A DNA stretch of 45,183 nucleotides from Chloroflexota bacterium (GCA_005889075.1 VBDQ01000012.1:1-45183); one strand, 5' to 3'; shown: positions 14,741-22,821, numbered from the stretch's first letter. Numbers and translations are program-made. Notes: a model not told the origin generated them from the sequence alone.

Positions 14741-16341
14741 GCGAGCTGGTACGCGCGCGGATCGATCCGCGCCGCGACGAGCAGCGGTCGATCGCGCGGC
14801 GTGTTGCGGAACGCCGCGCGGCAGGTCGACCGGTCCGAGGCGACGATCCCCTCGATACCGAACGCGGCAGCGAGCTTCGCGTAGTCGACGCTGCCGAAGG
14901 TCGTGCCGGTCACCGGCAGGCCTTTGCGCTCCTGGCCGGCCTTGATCTGCGAGAGCGCATCGTCGGCGAGCACGACCACGGTCACGCCAAGCCGCAGACG
15001 GACCGCGGTCTCGAGCTCCGCCATCGACATCGCGAAGCCGCCGTCACCGAGCACGCAGGCGACGGTGCGCTCGGGATGCGCTAAACGCAGGGCGAGCGCC
15101 GCAGGCAGGCCGTAGCCCATCGAGGAGAGGCCGTTCGAAACGAAGAAGCTTCTCGGGCAGAGCGCCGGCCAGCACTGCGATGCGACTGCCTTGTTGTAGC
15201 CGACGTCGCAGGTCACGAGCGCGTCTTCGGGAAGCGCCGCGCGGAGCTCGGCGAGCACGTCCTGGGCCGTTAGCCGACCGAGATCGGGGCGGACGCGTCC
15301 AGAGAACGCATCCCGAAAGGCCCGCACGTCGTCGGACGCGACCTTGGGCGCGGGCGCGGCCGCGGCGAGGAGGTCGGTAAGCGCGACGTCGATCGGGCCG
15401 ACGATCTCGACCTCGCTTCCGTAGTAGCGGTCGTCGTTCGGAACGACGCCGATGTGGACGATGCGCGCCTTCGCCGTCCAATCGCGGTCGAATTCGACCG
15501 GATCGAAGCCGACCATGAGCACGAGATCGCACGTATCGATGTAGTCGAAGAGGAACGCGGTGCCGAGCCCCTCGATCGTCCCGAGGAAGAGCGGGTGGTC
15601 CTCACGGAACACGCCCTTCGCTTTCGGGCTCACCATCACTGGAATGCCCCAGGCTTCAGCGAGACGCCGGAGCGAGTCCGCGACGGCGGTCTCGTTGGCG
15701 TCCATGCCGACGAGGAGGAGCGGCTGGTCCGCGCCGCGGAGGCGAGCGGCAGCCGCGCGCACGCCGTCGGCATCGATCGCCGGTACAGGTTCGGTGACGA
15801 AGCGAGGCAGCGCGACGTCGATCGTTCCCTGCTTCGGGACGTCGCTCGGGACCTCGAGGTAGACGGGTCCGCGCCGGGCGCGAAGCGCGGTCCGCAGCGC
15901 GCGTTCGATCACGGGAGCGGCGTTCGACGGCGAAAGAGTCGCCTGCCACTTGGTGATCGGCGCGAAGAGCGAACGGAGATCGAGTCGCTGATGCGTCGCG
16001 ATCTCGTAGCGCTCGGCAGGGAGCTGTCCCGTGAACGCGAGGACCGGTGCCCGATCGAGATACGCGTGAGCGATCCCCGTGACGAGATTCGTCGCGCCAG
16101 GCCCGAGGGTGGCGAGGCACACGCCCGGCACCCCCGTCGAGGTCGCGGACGCCTCGGCCATGAAGGCGGCGGCAGTCTCGTGTTTGGTGAGCACGAACTC
16201 AAGTCCCGCCTGTCGGAAACCTTCGATGAGATCGACAACCTCGCCGCCAGGATGGCCGTATACGTAGCGCACGCCGGCTGCGCGCAGTCGCTCGCCGACA
16301 GCGCGAGCGACGGTCAGCGAGCGAGCCGTGCTCGAGGTCAC
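14737..16341 (-). CDS. Acetolactate-synthase-like thiamine-diphosphate enzyme
   Basis: 534 residues, with the three-domain architecture of the IlvB/benzoylformate decarboxylase superfamily. The N-terminal PYR domain holds VYGHPGGEVVDLIEGF and the cofactor-activating Glu in FVLTKHETAAAFMAEA. The middle domain carries KAKGVFREDHPLFLGTIEG. The C-terminal PP domain has the ThDP/Mg motif LGDGGFAMSMAELETAVRL with DDALSQIKAGQ in place of the usual NN. No IlvN regulatory subunit or other branched-chain gene is nearby, so it may be another decarboxylase or carboligase rather than anabolic acetolactate synthase. GTG start at 16339-16341. Confidence 0.85.
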   Translation of the reverse strand: MTSSTARSLTVARAVGERLRAAGVRYVYGHPGGEVVDLIEGFRQAGLEFVLTKHETAAAFMAEASATSTGVPGVCLATLGPGATNLVTGIAHAYLDRAPVLAFTGQLPAERYEIATHQRLDLRSLFAPITKWQATLSPSNAAPVIERALRTALRARRGPVYLEVPSDVPKQGTIDVALPRFVTEPVPAIDADGVRAAAARLRGADQPLLLVGMDANETAVADSLRRLAEAWGIPVMVSPKAKGVFREDHPLFLGTIEGLGTAFLFDYIDTCDLVLMVGFDPVEFDRDWTAKARIVHIGVVPNDDRYYGSEVEIVGPIDVALTDLLAAAAPAPKVASDDVRAFRDAFSGRVRPDLGRLTAQDVLAELRAALPEDALVTCDVGYNKAVASQCWPALCPRSFFVSNGLSSMGYGLPAALALRLAHPERTVACVLGDGGFAMSMAELETAVRLRLGVTVVVLADDALSQIKAGQERKGLPVTGTTFGSVDYAKLAAAFGIEGIVASDRSTCRAAFRNTPRDRPLLVAARIDPRAYQLA

Positions 16342-16377
16342 GGCGGTAGGATGCCGCCGTTCTCGGAGGGCTGCTGG

Positions 16378-17073
16378 ATGAAGAGGCTGTTCGCTCCCGC
16401 GATAGTCACGATCGTTCTCGTGGCGTGCACGCCGCAGGCGGGCTCGCCTTCGCCGACAGTGACGGCTTCCACTGCGCCGACGACCGCACCGACGCTCGCG
16501 CCGACGCCGGCCCCGACATCGCCGGTCCCGGCGGTCCCCGCCGCGGTCGCGGTCGAGATCCCAGTCAAGGGTGCGGGGCTACTCGTCCTCGACGTCACGA
16601 CCGCGGTCTGCAGCTCACGCCCGACATGCGTGGCGTCGGTCCCGAAGGTCGCCGCGCTCATCAAGAAGGCGCGCGACGCGAAGGTTCCGGTGATCTATTC
16701 GCAGACGACCGCCGCCGGCACGCAGATCCTGCCGGACGTCGCGCCGCAGACTGGCGAGCCGCAAGTCGCGACGCGCGCTGACAAGTTCTTCAACACCAAC
16801 CTCGATCAGCTGATGAAGGACCGCGGGATCACCACCGCGGTGATCGTCGGCACCGCCGCGAATGGCGCGGTCCTCTACACCTCGTTCGGCGCGAACGAGC
16901 GCGGCTACACCGTCGTCGTCGCCGAGGACGGGATCGCGGCCGACAACGACTTCGCGCTCCTGCTGACGAAATGGCAGCTCCTCAACGAGCCGGGCTTTGC
17001 GAACTCGGACAACACGCCGCTCAAGGCGACGGCCGTCACGATCAGCTCGAGCGACAAGATCACGTTCAAGTGA
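16378..17073 (+). CDS. Isochorismatase-fold lipoprotein lacking the catalytic cysteine
   Basis: 231 residues. A lipoprotein signal ends in VLVAC, followed by a Ser/Thr/Pro/Ala linker of about 35 residues that tethers the domain outside the membrane. The isochorismatase/cysteine-hydrolase domain shows LLVLDVTTAV (catalytic Asp) and TRADKFFNTNL (catalytic Lys). The usual nucleophile position in VIVGTAANG-C-VLYT is Ala (codon GCG at 16867-16869, residue about 164). It is therefore probably not a classical hydrolase and may be a binding protein or belong to a Cys-less subgroup. ATG at 16378; the longer open frame upstream is antisense to the acetolactate-synthase-like gene. Confidence 0.82.
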   Translation: MKRLFAPAIVTIVLVACTPQAGSPSPTVTASTAPTTAPTLAPTPAPTSPVPAVPAAVAVEIPVKGAGLLVLDVTTAVCSSRPTCVASVPKVAALIKKARDAKVPVIYSQTTAAGTQILPDVAPQTGEPQVATRADKFFNTNLDQLMKDRGITTAVIVGTAANGAVLYTSFGANERGYTVVVAEDGIAADNDFALLLTKWQLLNEPGFANSDNTPLKATAVTISSSDKITFK

Positions 17074-17420
17074 CGCGCCGCTGGTCGGCGCGGATGATCG
17101 CGAGGCTCGCGCGCTCGAGACCGAAGTACGCGATCGCCGCCGCGGTGGTCCACGTCAGCCATGCGATTACCGGCGCCTCGAGATCGGTCCCTCGCGCAGC
17201 CAGCTCGTGACGGTGACCGCGGCGTAGATGTCGAACGAGATCGTCCCCAGCCCGATTGCCAGCTGGCCGTAGCTCGTGTGGAACCGGTTCGTCGAGAGGA
17301 ACCGAAGCGTCGCGGTCCGCAGCGAGATGCCGGTGATGATCGAAATGCAGATCGCGGCGTAAGCCGCGAGGCCGGTCGCGCGGCGATCACCCAGAAGAGG
17401 ACCTGCGGGTCGGCCGGCAT
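17066..17420 (-). pseudogene. Ferric reductase-like transmembrane protein, decayed
   Basis: Pieces of a cytochrome-b-like ferric reductase domain (PF01794 type) are recognisable in order but in three frames. ATG 17418-17420 gives PADPQVLFWVIA. A one-base shift then leads to ATGLAAYAAICISIITGISLRTATLRFLSTNRFHTS. Directly after it comes YGQLAIGLGTISFDIYAAVTVTSWLRE, where family members have about 40 more residues, including a haem-ligand helix, between the two. After SWLRE there is another loss and a frame change into TDLEAPVIAWLTWTTAAAIAYFGLERASL, ending at TGA 17066-17068. Alignment to the family is from memory. Not translatable as one protein. Confidence 0.65.
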
Positions 17421-17428
17421 CGCCGCCG

Positions 17429-17773
17429 TTAAGAGTGACGGGTCGAGGTGAGCGGTGCTCCCGGCGAAGTGCGGATGCCCGGTGCCAGCGTCGCGCTGGG
17501 GCGGCCACCGCGGCGTGTGGCCGGTGCGAGGGTCGGCGCTGCCGTCGCGACTGGCGCCGCCTGGCTGCCCTCAGTCCTCACCGCCGGCGGCTGCAGCGGC
17601 GCGGTCACGTTCTTTGTATGCGCGGCGGCGAAGCCGAACGCCAGGAAGAACACGTTGAGGACCGCTGTCACCGTTCCGAGCTTCAGCCCCCAAGGCGGAA
17701 CGGTGCCGGATCGTGGGCGATCCGGCACCGTTTGAGCGGATGGGAGGATCGGTGTCCTAGCGGCCTGGTCCAA
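17429..17773 (-). CDS. Putative membrane-anchored Pro/Ala/Thr-rich protein, possibly part of the decayed locus
   Basis: 114 residues with one hydrophobic helix (LKLGTVTAVLNVFFLAFGFAAA) followed by a low-complexity Ala/Pro/Thr tail and an abrupt end. The only available start is a TTG at 17771-17773, which overlaps the end of the upstream gene, and a terminator-like hairpin lies inside the first third of the frame. A more likely authentic protein begins near WGLKLG, but no ATG, GTG or TTG precedes it there. It may be the N-terminal remnant of a longer protein linked to the ferric-reductase-like gene. Weakly supported as an expressed gene. Confidence 0.35.
   Translation of the reverse strand: MDQAARTPILPSAQTVPDRPRSGTVPPWGLKLGTVTAVLNVFFLAFGFAAAHTKNVTAPLQPPAVRTEGSQAAPVATAAPTLAPATRRGGRPSATLAPGIRTSPGAPLTSTRHS
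17699..17732. terminator. Perfect 15-bp hairpin, probable terminator
   Basis: AACGGTGCCGGATCG pairs perfectly with CGATCCGGCACCGTT across a 4-nt loop. It lies 25 nt beyond the stop of the minus-strand secreted repeat gene. There is no U-tract, so intrinsic termination strength is uncertain. Confidence 0.55.
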
Positions 17774-18482
17774 ACGGGAAGCCTCGGCCAGGTCGGTTCG
17801 AGTCGACGAACTGCTGCTCGCGCGTCGTGAGATTTGCCTTGAGCTGCGTCGCCTGGTCGGCCGTGATCGTGCCGGTCTTCTGCGCAGCGTCGATCTTCGC
17901 GCTCGCGTCGGCGACGAGGGCGGCGACGAGACCGTCGCGGCTCTTGCCAGGCGTCGCGTTCGCGATCGAGGCGAGGGTCTGCCCTGCCCGGAGCTGGGTC
18001 TGAAGGTCAGCGGTCGTCGTTCCGAGATACGTCGCAGCCGCGGCCAGCGGGTCCTCGCCGGTGCGGAATCCGGGTACAGGGCCGATGCCGGGCCTGCCCG
18101 GACCCGGGCTTGGCCGGGCGCCGATGCCCTTGCGGTCGACGAGCGTGGCGATCTCCTGCTGCTGGGCGGCGAGGAGCGCCTGGATCAGCCCGTCGCGGGT
18201 CTTGCCGTGCGCGATGGCGACGTCGGCCAGGCTCTTGTCCGTGCCGAGCTCGGTGCGCAGCTGCGCCTCGGTGATGCCGATGTAGCTCGCGGCCGCCGCG
18301 AAGACCGAGCTCTTTGCGCCCGGGCCGTTTTGCATCGCGCGGCCGACGGTGTTGTCCCAGATCTGCGACGCGAGGTCGGAACCGCCGCTCGGAAGGAAGG
18401 CTGCGGCGGCAAAGCCGCCCGACAGGCCGAGGCCGATGACCGCGGCGAAGAGCAGCGCCTTCGCGGGTTGGATGGACGCCAT
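17757..18482 (-). CDS. Secreted protein with two copies of a helical repeat
   Basis: 241 residues: signal peptide (ALLFAAVIGLGLSGGFAAAAF), then two homologous helical modules. Copy 1 is AAASYIGITEAQLRTELG...SLADVAIAHGKTRDGLIQALL and copy 2 is AAATYLGTTTADLQTQLR...TLASIANATPGKSRDGLVAALV. A Gly/Pro/Arg-rich linker separates them and another closes the protein. The YLGxTxxxLxxxL...SLAxIA...GKSRDGLVxAL pattern is common in exported proteins of actinobacteria and Chloroflexota with no known function. Divergent from the two-component system at 18618; the shared 135-nt upstream region suggests it is a target. Confidence 0.75.
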   Translation of the reverse strand: MASIQPAKALLFAAVIGLGLSGGFAAAAFLPSGGSDLASQIWDNTVGRAMQNGPGAKSSVFAAAASYIGITEAQLRTELGTDKSLADVAIAHGKTRDGLIQALLAAQQQEIATLVDRKGIGARPSPGPGRPGIGPVPGFRTGEDPLAAAATYLGTTTADLQTQLRAGQTLASIANATPGKSRDGLVAALVADASAKIDAAQKTGTITADQATQLKANLTTREQQFVDSNRPGRGFPFGPGR

Positions 18483-18541
18483 GCGAACGCCCCCTTATCT
18501 AGGTCGTGTTACTAGACAACGGCGGCCCAGGTTTCGTTGCA

Positions 18542-18581
18542 TGAGAGGAACCTGAGAGTTCGTTAAGGGCCGATTCCCTTA
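18542..18581. promoter_or_regulatory. Candidate response-regulator box and inverted repeat
   Basis: TGAGAG at 18542-18547 and 18553-18558 form a direct repeat with an 11-bp period, as expected for an OmpR-family dimer. An inverted repeat TAAGGG-N6-CCCTTA follows at 18564-18581. Both lie between the secreted repeat gene and the response regulator, transcribed divergently. Confidence 0.45.
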
Positions 18582-18617
18582 GGCGCTTTTTAGAGGTCCG
18601 TCCGTAAAATCGACATC

Positions 18618-19205
18618 GTGCGAGTCCTCCTCGTTGAGGACGAACCCGCGGTACGGGACGCGGTCGAGCGCGCGCTGCGTGGCGCAGGCCACAAAGCTGA
18701 CCTCGCCAGAGAAGGCCCGCAGGGCCTCGAGATGGCGATGACCAATCCCTACGACGCGGTCGTCCTCGACCTCGGCCTTCCGGGCCTCGACGGCGTTGAG
18801 GTCTGCCGCCGACTGCGCGCGAAGGGGAACGAAGTCCCCGTCTTGATGCTTACCGCGCGCGCGGCCGTGAAGGATCGGGTGGAAGGGCTCGATGCCGGTG
18901 CCGACGACTACCTCGTCAAGCCCTTCGCGCTCGACGAGCTACTGGCGCGGATCCGAGCGCTCGGGCGGCGCAGCGAAGATGGAGGCGCGGCCAAAGGCCG
19001 CGGCGCGCTCCAGTTCATGGACATCAAGCTCGATCGCGACGCGATGGAATGCCGGCGGGGGGACCGCCTCATCCCGCTCACCCGGACCGAGTACTCGCTC
19101 CTGGAGCTCTTCATGGCCAACGCGCGACGAAAGCTCGAGCAGGACGGCGGCGCGCGCGTGATCCAGACCGTGCGTGGCGTCGGCTACGTGATGAAGGAGC
19201 CATGA
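18618..19205 (+). CDS. OmpR-family response regulator missing the core of its DNA-binding domain
   Basis: 195 residues versus about 225-235 usual. The receiver is intact: acidic pair E7-D8, phospho-Asp51 (VVLDLGLPG), Thr79, Lys101 (YLVKPF). The winged-helix domain begins normally (DRLIPLTRTEYSLLELFMAN) and ends normally (RRKLEQ...VIQTVRGVGYVMKEP). About 30-35 residues between them, covering the recognition helix (normally ...VWGYD...VYIGYLR), are absent at 19121-19130, in frame. As written it should be phosphorylated but not bind DNA normally. GTG start at 18618; ATGA overlap with the kinase. Confidence 0.85.
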   Translation: MRVLLVEDEPAVRDAVERALRGAGHKADLAREGPQGLEMAMTNPYDAVVLDLGLPGLDGVEVCRRLRAKGNEVPVLMLTARAAVKDRVEGLDAGADDYLVKPFALDELLARIRALGRRSEDGGAAKGRGALQFMDIKLDRDAMECRRGDRLIPLTRTEYSLLELFMANARRKLEQDGGARVIQTVRGVGYVMKEP

Positions 19206-20533
19206 GCTTCCGTCTTCGGGTCACCCTCCTGATCGCGGCGGCCGTCGCGGTGACTGCGATCGGCGCGTCGGTCGCGATGTACTTCGTCGTGCAAAACCAG
19301 CTGATCGAACAGGTCGACGGCAACCTCGCCCTGGCCGCACAGAACGCGGCTCGCGGCGGGCCTGGCCCGGGCGAGCGACGCTTCGGACCACCGAGCGGAT
19401 TCATGACTGGCCGGCCGGACATCTACGCGCAGATCATCAGCACGAGCGGCACGGTCATCCGGACCGACTTCGGCACTCCGCAGAACTCGCTTGTGACGTC
19501 GGACGTCAAGGAGGTGGCCGCGGGCAGTCAGCCGGCCTTCAAGGCGACGGCGCAGGCGCAGGACGTGCGCCTTCGGGTGCTCGTCGTCCCGATCCAGAGT
19601 GGCGGCGCGATCGAGGTCGTACAGGAGCTCGACGTCGTCGACGGCGCGCTCGCGGAGACCCGAGTACGCCTCGCCGAGTTCGCGGGCGCTGCGATCTTGC
19701 TCGCCGCGACGCTCGGCTTCCTCATCGGCCGTGCGGTCCTCGCGCCGGTGAAGCGGCTCACTACGACCGTCGAGGAAGTCACGCGCACCCGCGATCTCTC
19801 GCGGCGCGTGGCGGCGCACGGTCGCGACGAGCTGAGCCGTCTGGGCACGAGCTTCGACGCCATGCTCGGCCAACTGGAAACCTCGCTGCGCTCGCAGCGT
19901 CAGCTGGTCGCCGACGCCTCGCACGAGCTGCGAACGCCGCTCACCAGCCTGCGCACCAACCTCGAGCTCCTCGAGCGCGGCCAACCGGCGGATCCTCTGG
20001 AGCGGCAGCAAATGCTCGGCGATCTCGTCCGCCAGATGGAGCGGATGACCGAGCTGGTCCACGACCTCATCGAGGTCGCTCGCGACGAAGAGGTAGCGAT
20101 GCCGTTCGAAGAGCTGCGACTCGACGAGATCGCGTACGAGGTCGTCGACGACATGAAGGTCCGCTATCCGAAGATTCGGTTCGCGCTCAACGTGCAGCCG
20201 GCGACCGTCCGCGGCGTCAAGGTGCGCGTTGCGCGTGCGGTCACCAACCTTGTCGACAACGCGGCGAAGTGGAGTCCATCGGGTGCGCTCGTCGAGGTCA
20301 GCGTCACGAACGGCGAGGTCTCGGTGCGCGATCACGGTCCCGGCGTCGCGCCTGAGGATGCGTCGCGGGTCTTCGACCGGTTCTGGCGGTCAAACGATGC
20401 ACGTCATTTACCTGGGTCGGGACTCGGGCTCGCGATCGTGAAGGACGTCGCGGAGTCGCACGGCGGCTCGGTGCGCCTTGAGCGTCCGAACGACGGTGGC
20501 GCGCGGTTCGTGCTTAGTCTCGGAGAAAGCTAG
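19202..20533 (+). CDS. Membrane sensor histidine kinase
   Basis: 443 residues. Two membrane helices (about 8-30 and 158-180) bracket an extracytoplasmic sensor region of roughly 125 residues rich in Gly/Pro early on. HAMP domain follows, then the H-box ADASHELRTPLTSLRTNLELL, N-box VARAVTNLVDNAAKWSP, G1 VRDHGPGV, F-box FDRFWRS and G2 GSGLGLAIVKDVAESHGG. Complete and probably active, unlike its partner regulator. Start ATG overlaps the regulator stop by 4 nt. Stimulus unknown; resembles MprB/TcrY-type kinases in layout. Confidence 0.93.
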   Translation: MSFRLRVTLLIAAAVAVTAIGASVAMYFVVQNQLIEQVDGNLALAAQNAARGGPGPGERRFGPPSGFMTGRPDIYAQIISTSGTVIRTDFGTPQNSLVTSDVKEVAAGSQPAFKATAQAQDVRLRVLVVPIQSGGAIEVVQELDVVDGALAETRVRLAEFAGAAILLAATLGFLIGRAVLAPVKRLTTTVEEVTRTRDLSRRVAAHGRDELSRLGTSFDAMLGQLETSLRSQRQLVADASHELRTPLTSLRTNLELLERGQPADPLERQQMLGDLVRQMERMTELVHDLIEVARDEEVAMPFEELRLDEIAYEVVDDMKVRYPKIRFALNVQPATVRGVKVRVARAVTNLVDNAAKWSPSGALVEVSVTNGEVSVRDHGPGVAPEDASRVFDRFWRSNDARHLPGSGLGLAIVKDVAESHGGSVRLERPNDGGARFVLSLGES

Positions 20534-20542
20534 GACCCAACA

Positions 20543-20594
20543 CCGCTCCAGCAGAGCGGCTCGGTCCACGCCCGGCAAGCTGGGCGCCGAGCCG
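20543..20594 (+). other. Overlapping hairpins in the leader of the antitoxin gene
   Basis: CCGCTC-N5-GAGCGG (20543-20559) and CGGCTCGG/CCGAGCCG (20557-20564 with 20587-20594, inner stem CGCCC/GGGCG) share 20557-20559, so they cannot both form fully. They lie between the kinase stop and an AAGGAGG ribosome site. Could be the operon terminator or a regulatory leader. Confidence 0.4.
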
Positions 20595-20610
20595 CAAGGA
20601 GGTACTACCG

Positions 20611-20900
20611 ATGAAAGCGGCGCGCACGTGGGTCGATCCGTTCGACAAGATGTCGGATGAGGAATTCGACGCCCATGTCGACGATCAGTTCGCCGCTCGG
20701 CCGGCGCGGTCGCGGTTTCGCTGCGCATGGCGCCTGATCTATTGAGAAGGCTGAAGCGTCAGGCGTCGAAGGCGGGTGTCCGCTACCAAACCTTTATGAA
20801 GGGCATTCTCGAGGCCGGTGTGTCTCGTCTGGAACGCACGAGCTCTGGACAGGGCCGGCGGACGCGTCCGCGTAAAGGAGCACCGCGCAAAGCGTCGTAG
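20611..20900 (+). pseudogene. BrnA/CopG-like antitoxin, frameshifted
   Basis: ATG 20611 is preceded by a good AAGGAGG. The first frame gives MKAARTWVDPFDKMSDEEFD and continues to about residue 37, then stops at TGA 20743-20745. From about 20708 the next frame continues the family pattern: VSLRMAPDLLRRLKRQASKAGVRYQTFMKGILEAGV, with a basic tail, to TAG 20898-20900. This is the ribbon-helix-helix antitoxin signature (BrnA/CopG with VSLRxxxxLLxRLK and YQxxMK). A single-base loss near GGCGCGGTC explains the break. No toxin gene was recognised on either side. Confidence 0.7.
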
Positions 20901-20995
20901 AAGGGGCGGTCGCGGCGATACGCGATAGCCAACTCGTCGAGCTCCGGCTGCATCCAGAGTTCGTCGAAGAAGTATCGGCCTAGGAGACATCCAGC

Positions 20996-22084
20996 GTGCG
21001 GGCGCGCTCGTACCATCTGATCGCGATGGAAGGGCTCCTGGTCATGGCCGACATCTCCGGCTACACGAAATTCGTCGCCGGTACGGAGGCCGAGCACTCG
21101 CGCGAGATCCTCGCCGAGCTCATGGACGGGATCGCCAAGAGCTTCGGCGGCCGGCTTGCGATCGACCAGGTCGAGGGCGACGCGCTCGCGTGCACCACCG
21201 AACGGACCGACGTCGGGGTCGTCGACTGGCTGCGCGAGACCTTCCGGCTCTTTCACGGTCGCCTTCGCGACATCCGCACCGCGACAACGTGTCCGTGCCG
21301 CGCCTGCGCGACGGTGCAGGACCTCGGCCTCAAGTTCATCGTCCATCGGGGCGAGTTCTCGCGCTATGAGGTCGCCGGCCGCGTGCAGCTCCACGGGAAC
21401 GACGTGAACGTCGTGCACCGTTTGCTCAAGAACACCGTGCCGCTTCGCGAGTACCTGCTCGCGACCGCCGCCGCGCAAACCTCATGGCCCGAGAGCCTGC
21501 GGGCTCAGCTGAAAGCCGCACCCCAGACGTACGACGTCGGCGCGGTGGACGCCGCGTATCTGGATCTCCGCCCCGTGCGTGACAGCGTCTGGAACGAGCC
21601 GCGCCCGAAGGTCGACCCGGCGAGCGCCAAGATCCGCGGGACCGTGCGCTACCCGGGCACGCCCGAGCAGGTCTTCCGGTACTTCACCGACGCCAGCCTG
21701 CGCAAGCTCTGGATGGGCGTGCCCCGCGTCGATTTCGTGCCCGGGGCGAGGGGATCGCTCGTAGGCGCCGAGTACCACTGCATCCACGGCGAGAACCAAA
21801 AGACCGTCTTCAAGGTGCTCGACTCGTCAGCCCCGAACGAGATCACGATGCAGATGGATTTCCCGCTCGCCGGCACAGTCTGGCGGACGGATCGCATCGA
21901 GGCGGAGGGACCCGCGACGACTCGGGTGGACACGGCGATCGCGTGGCAGGCGCACGGGATCAAAGCCCCGCTCGTCGACTTCATGGTGCGGCGGATGCTC
22001 ATGAGGTACGGCGCCGTCTACAACAAGCGCGTCGCGGAAATGCTCGCCGCTCCCGATCAGGAGACCGCGCGGGCCAGCGTGTAG
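20996..22084 (+). CDS. DUF2652 nucleotide-cyclase-like domain fused to SRPBCC domain
   Basis: 362 residues. The N-terminal half is a DUF2652/adenylate-cyclase-like domain: LLVMADISGYTKFV, EHSREILAELMDGIAKSF, QVEGDALACTTE, TTCPCRACATVQDLGLKFIVHRGEF, and LHGNDVNVVHRLLKN. The C-terminal half (about 205-350) is an SRPBCC/START-like ligand-binding domain beginning GTVRYPGTPEQVFRYFTDASLRKLW. The fusion is known; the function is not. GTG 20996 has AGGAGA nearby and is preferred over ATG 21026. It overlaps the convergent TauE gene by 28 nt. Confidence 0.82.
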   Translation: MRARSYHLIAMEGLLVMADISGYTKFVAGTEAEHSREILAELMDGIAKSFGGRLAIDQVEGDALACTTERTDVGVVDWLRETFRLFHGRLRDIRTATTCPCRACATVQDLGLKFIVHRGEFSRYEVAGRVQLHGNDVNVVHRLLKNTVPLREYLLATAAAQTSWPESLRAQLKAAPQTYDVGAVDAAYLDLRPVRDSVWNEPRPKVDPASAKIRGTVRYPGTPEQVFRYFTDASLRKLWMGVPRVDFVPGARGSLVGAEYHCIHGENQKTVFKVLDSSAPNEITMQMDFPLAGTVWRTDRIEAEGPATTRVDTAIAWQAHGIKAPLVDFMVRRMLMRYGAVYNKRVAEMLAAPDQETARASV

Positions 22085-22791
22085 AGGCCGAGCAGGACCA
22101 GGAGCACGCCGAGCACGCGACGGAAAATGGGCTCGGGGAGCCGCCGCAAAGTCCAACCTCCCGCGAGCGTCCCCACGATCGCGCCGATCGCGAGCACGGC
22201 GATCAGCGGCCCTTGCGCCGCCAGGTCGCTGCCCTGCGTTAGCAGATACACAGGGATCCGCGCGCCATCGACCACGAGCGCGACCGCGGTTGCGGTCGCG
22301 ACGAAGGCTTCCTTGTCGACGTCGAATCCGAGCAGCGCAGCCGCGCGGATCCCTCCTTGATTTCCGACGAGACCGCCGAGCAACCCGGACAGCGCGCCGC
22401 CGACGAGCGCGAGGTTCCGGTCGCCGAACCGCATGCGTCTGGCGAACCCGGTCAGGCTGCCGAGGCCAGCGAATACAAGGAGCGCTCCGAAAACGATCGC
22501 CAGCACCGAGCTCTGCACGACCGCTTGCAACGCGGCCCCGACGAGGCCGCCGATCGCGCTCCCGACACCGAAACCAAGCAGCACTCTCCGATCGATGTGC
22601 GCGCGGACCAGGATGAATCGCACGAGCGTCCCCGCGACATGGGGGAGCGACACGATCGCGATGGCGAGGCGGACGTCGAATCGAAGTGAGAGGACCGGCG
22701 TGAGAACGCTGCCGATGCCGAATCCCGCGACCGCCGCGATGGCCCCGGCGACGATCGACACTGCGGCCGCGACCGCGCCGAACGTGTCCAC
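22057..22791 (-). CDS. TauE/SafE-family permease
   Basis: 244 residues, about seven to eight membrane helices, of the sulfite exporter TauE/SafE family (UPF0721). The two half-repeats are recognisable through GFGIGSVLTPVLSL near the start and GGLVGNQGGIRAAALL midway. Family members export organosulfur compounds or sulfite, but many are uncharacterised, so substrate is open. GTG start at 22789-22791, divergent from the malic enzyme gene with 30 nt between. Tail-to-tail overlap of 28 nt with the DUF2652 gene. Confidence 0.88.
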   Translation of the reverse strand: MDTFGAVAAAVSIVAGAIAAVAGFGIGSVLTPVLSLRFDVRLAIAIVSLPHVAGTLVRFILVRAHIDRRVLLGFGVGSAIGGLVGAALQAVVQSSVLAIVFGALLVFAGLGSLTGFARRMRFGDRNLALVGGALSGLLGGLVGNQGGIRAAALLGFDVDKEAFVATATAVALVVDGARIPVYLLTQGSDLAAQGPLIAVLAIGAIVGTLAGGWTLRRLPEPIFRRVLGVLLVLLGLYTLARAVS

Positions 22792-22821
22792 GGGCCAAAG
22801 GATGCCGCTAGGCTGACGTCA

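Noticed and set aside
13522..15084. 520-codon plus-strand frame spanning several genes
   Set aside because: Runs across prsW in the wrong frame and into the opposite-strand ThDP enzyme; no family resemblance.
20783..21478. Full 231-codon minus-strand frame as a gene
   Set aside because: Most of it is antisense to the DUF2652 domain; only the part over 20901-20998 is not explained, and is kept as a weak lead.
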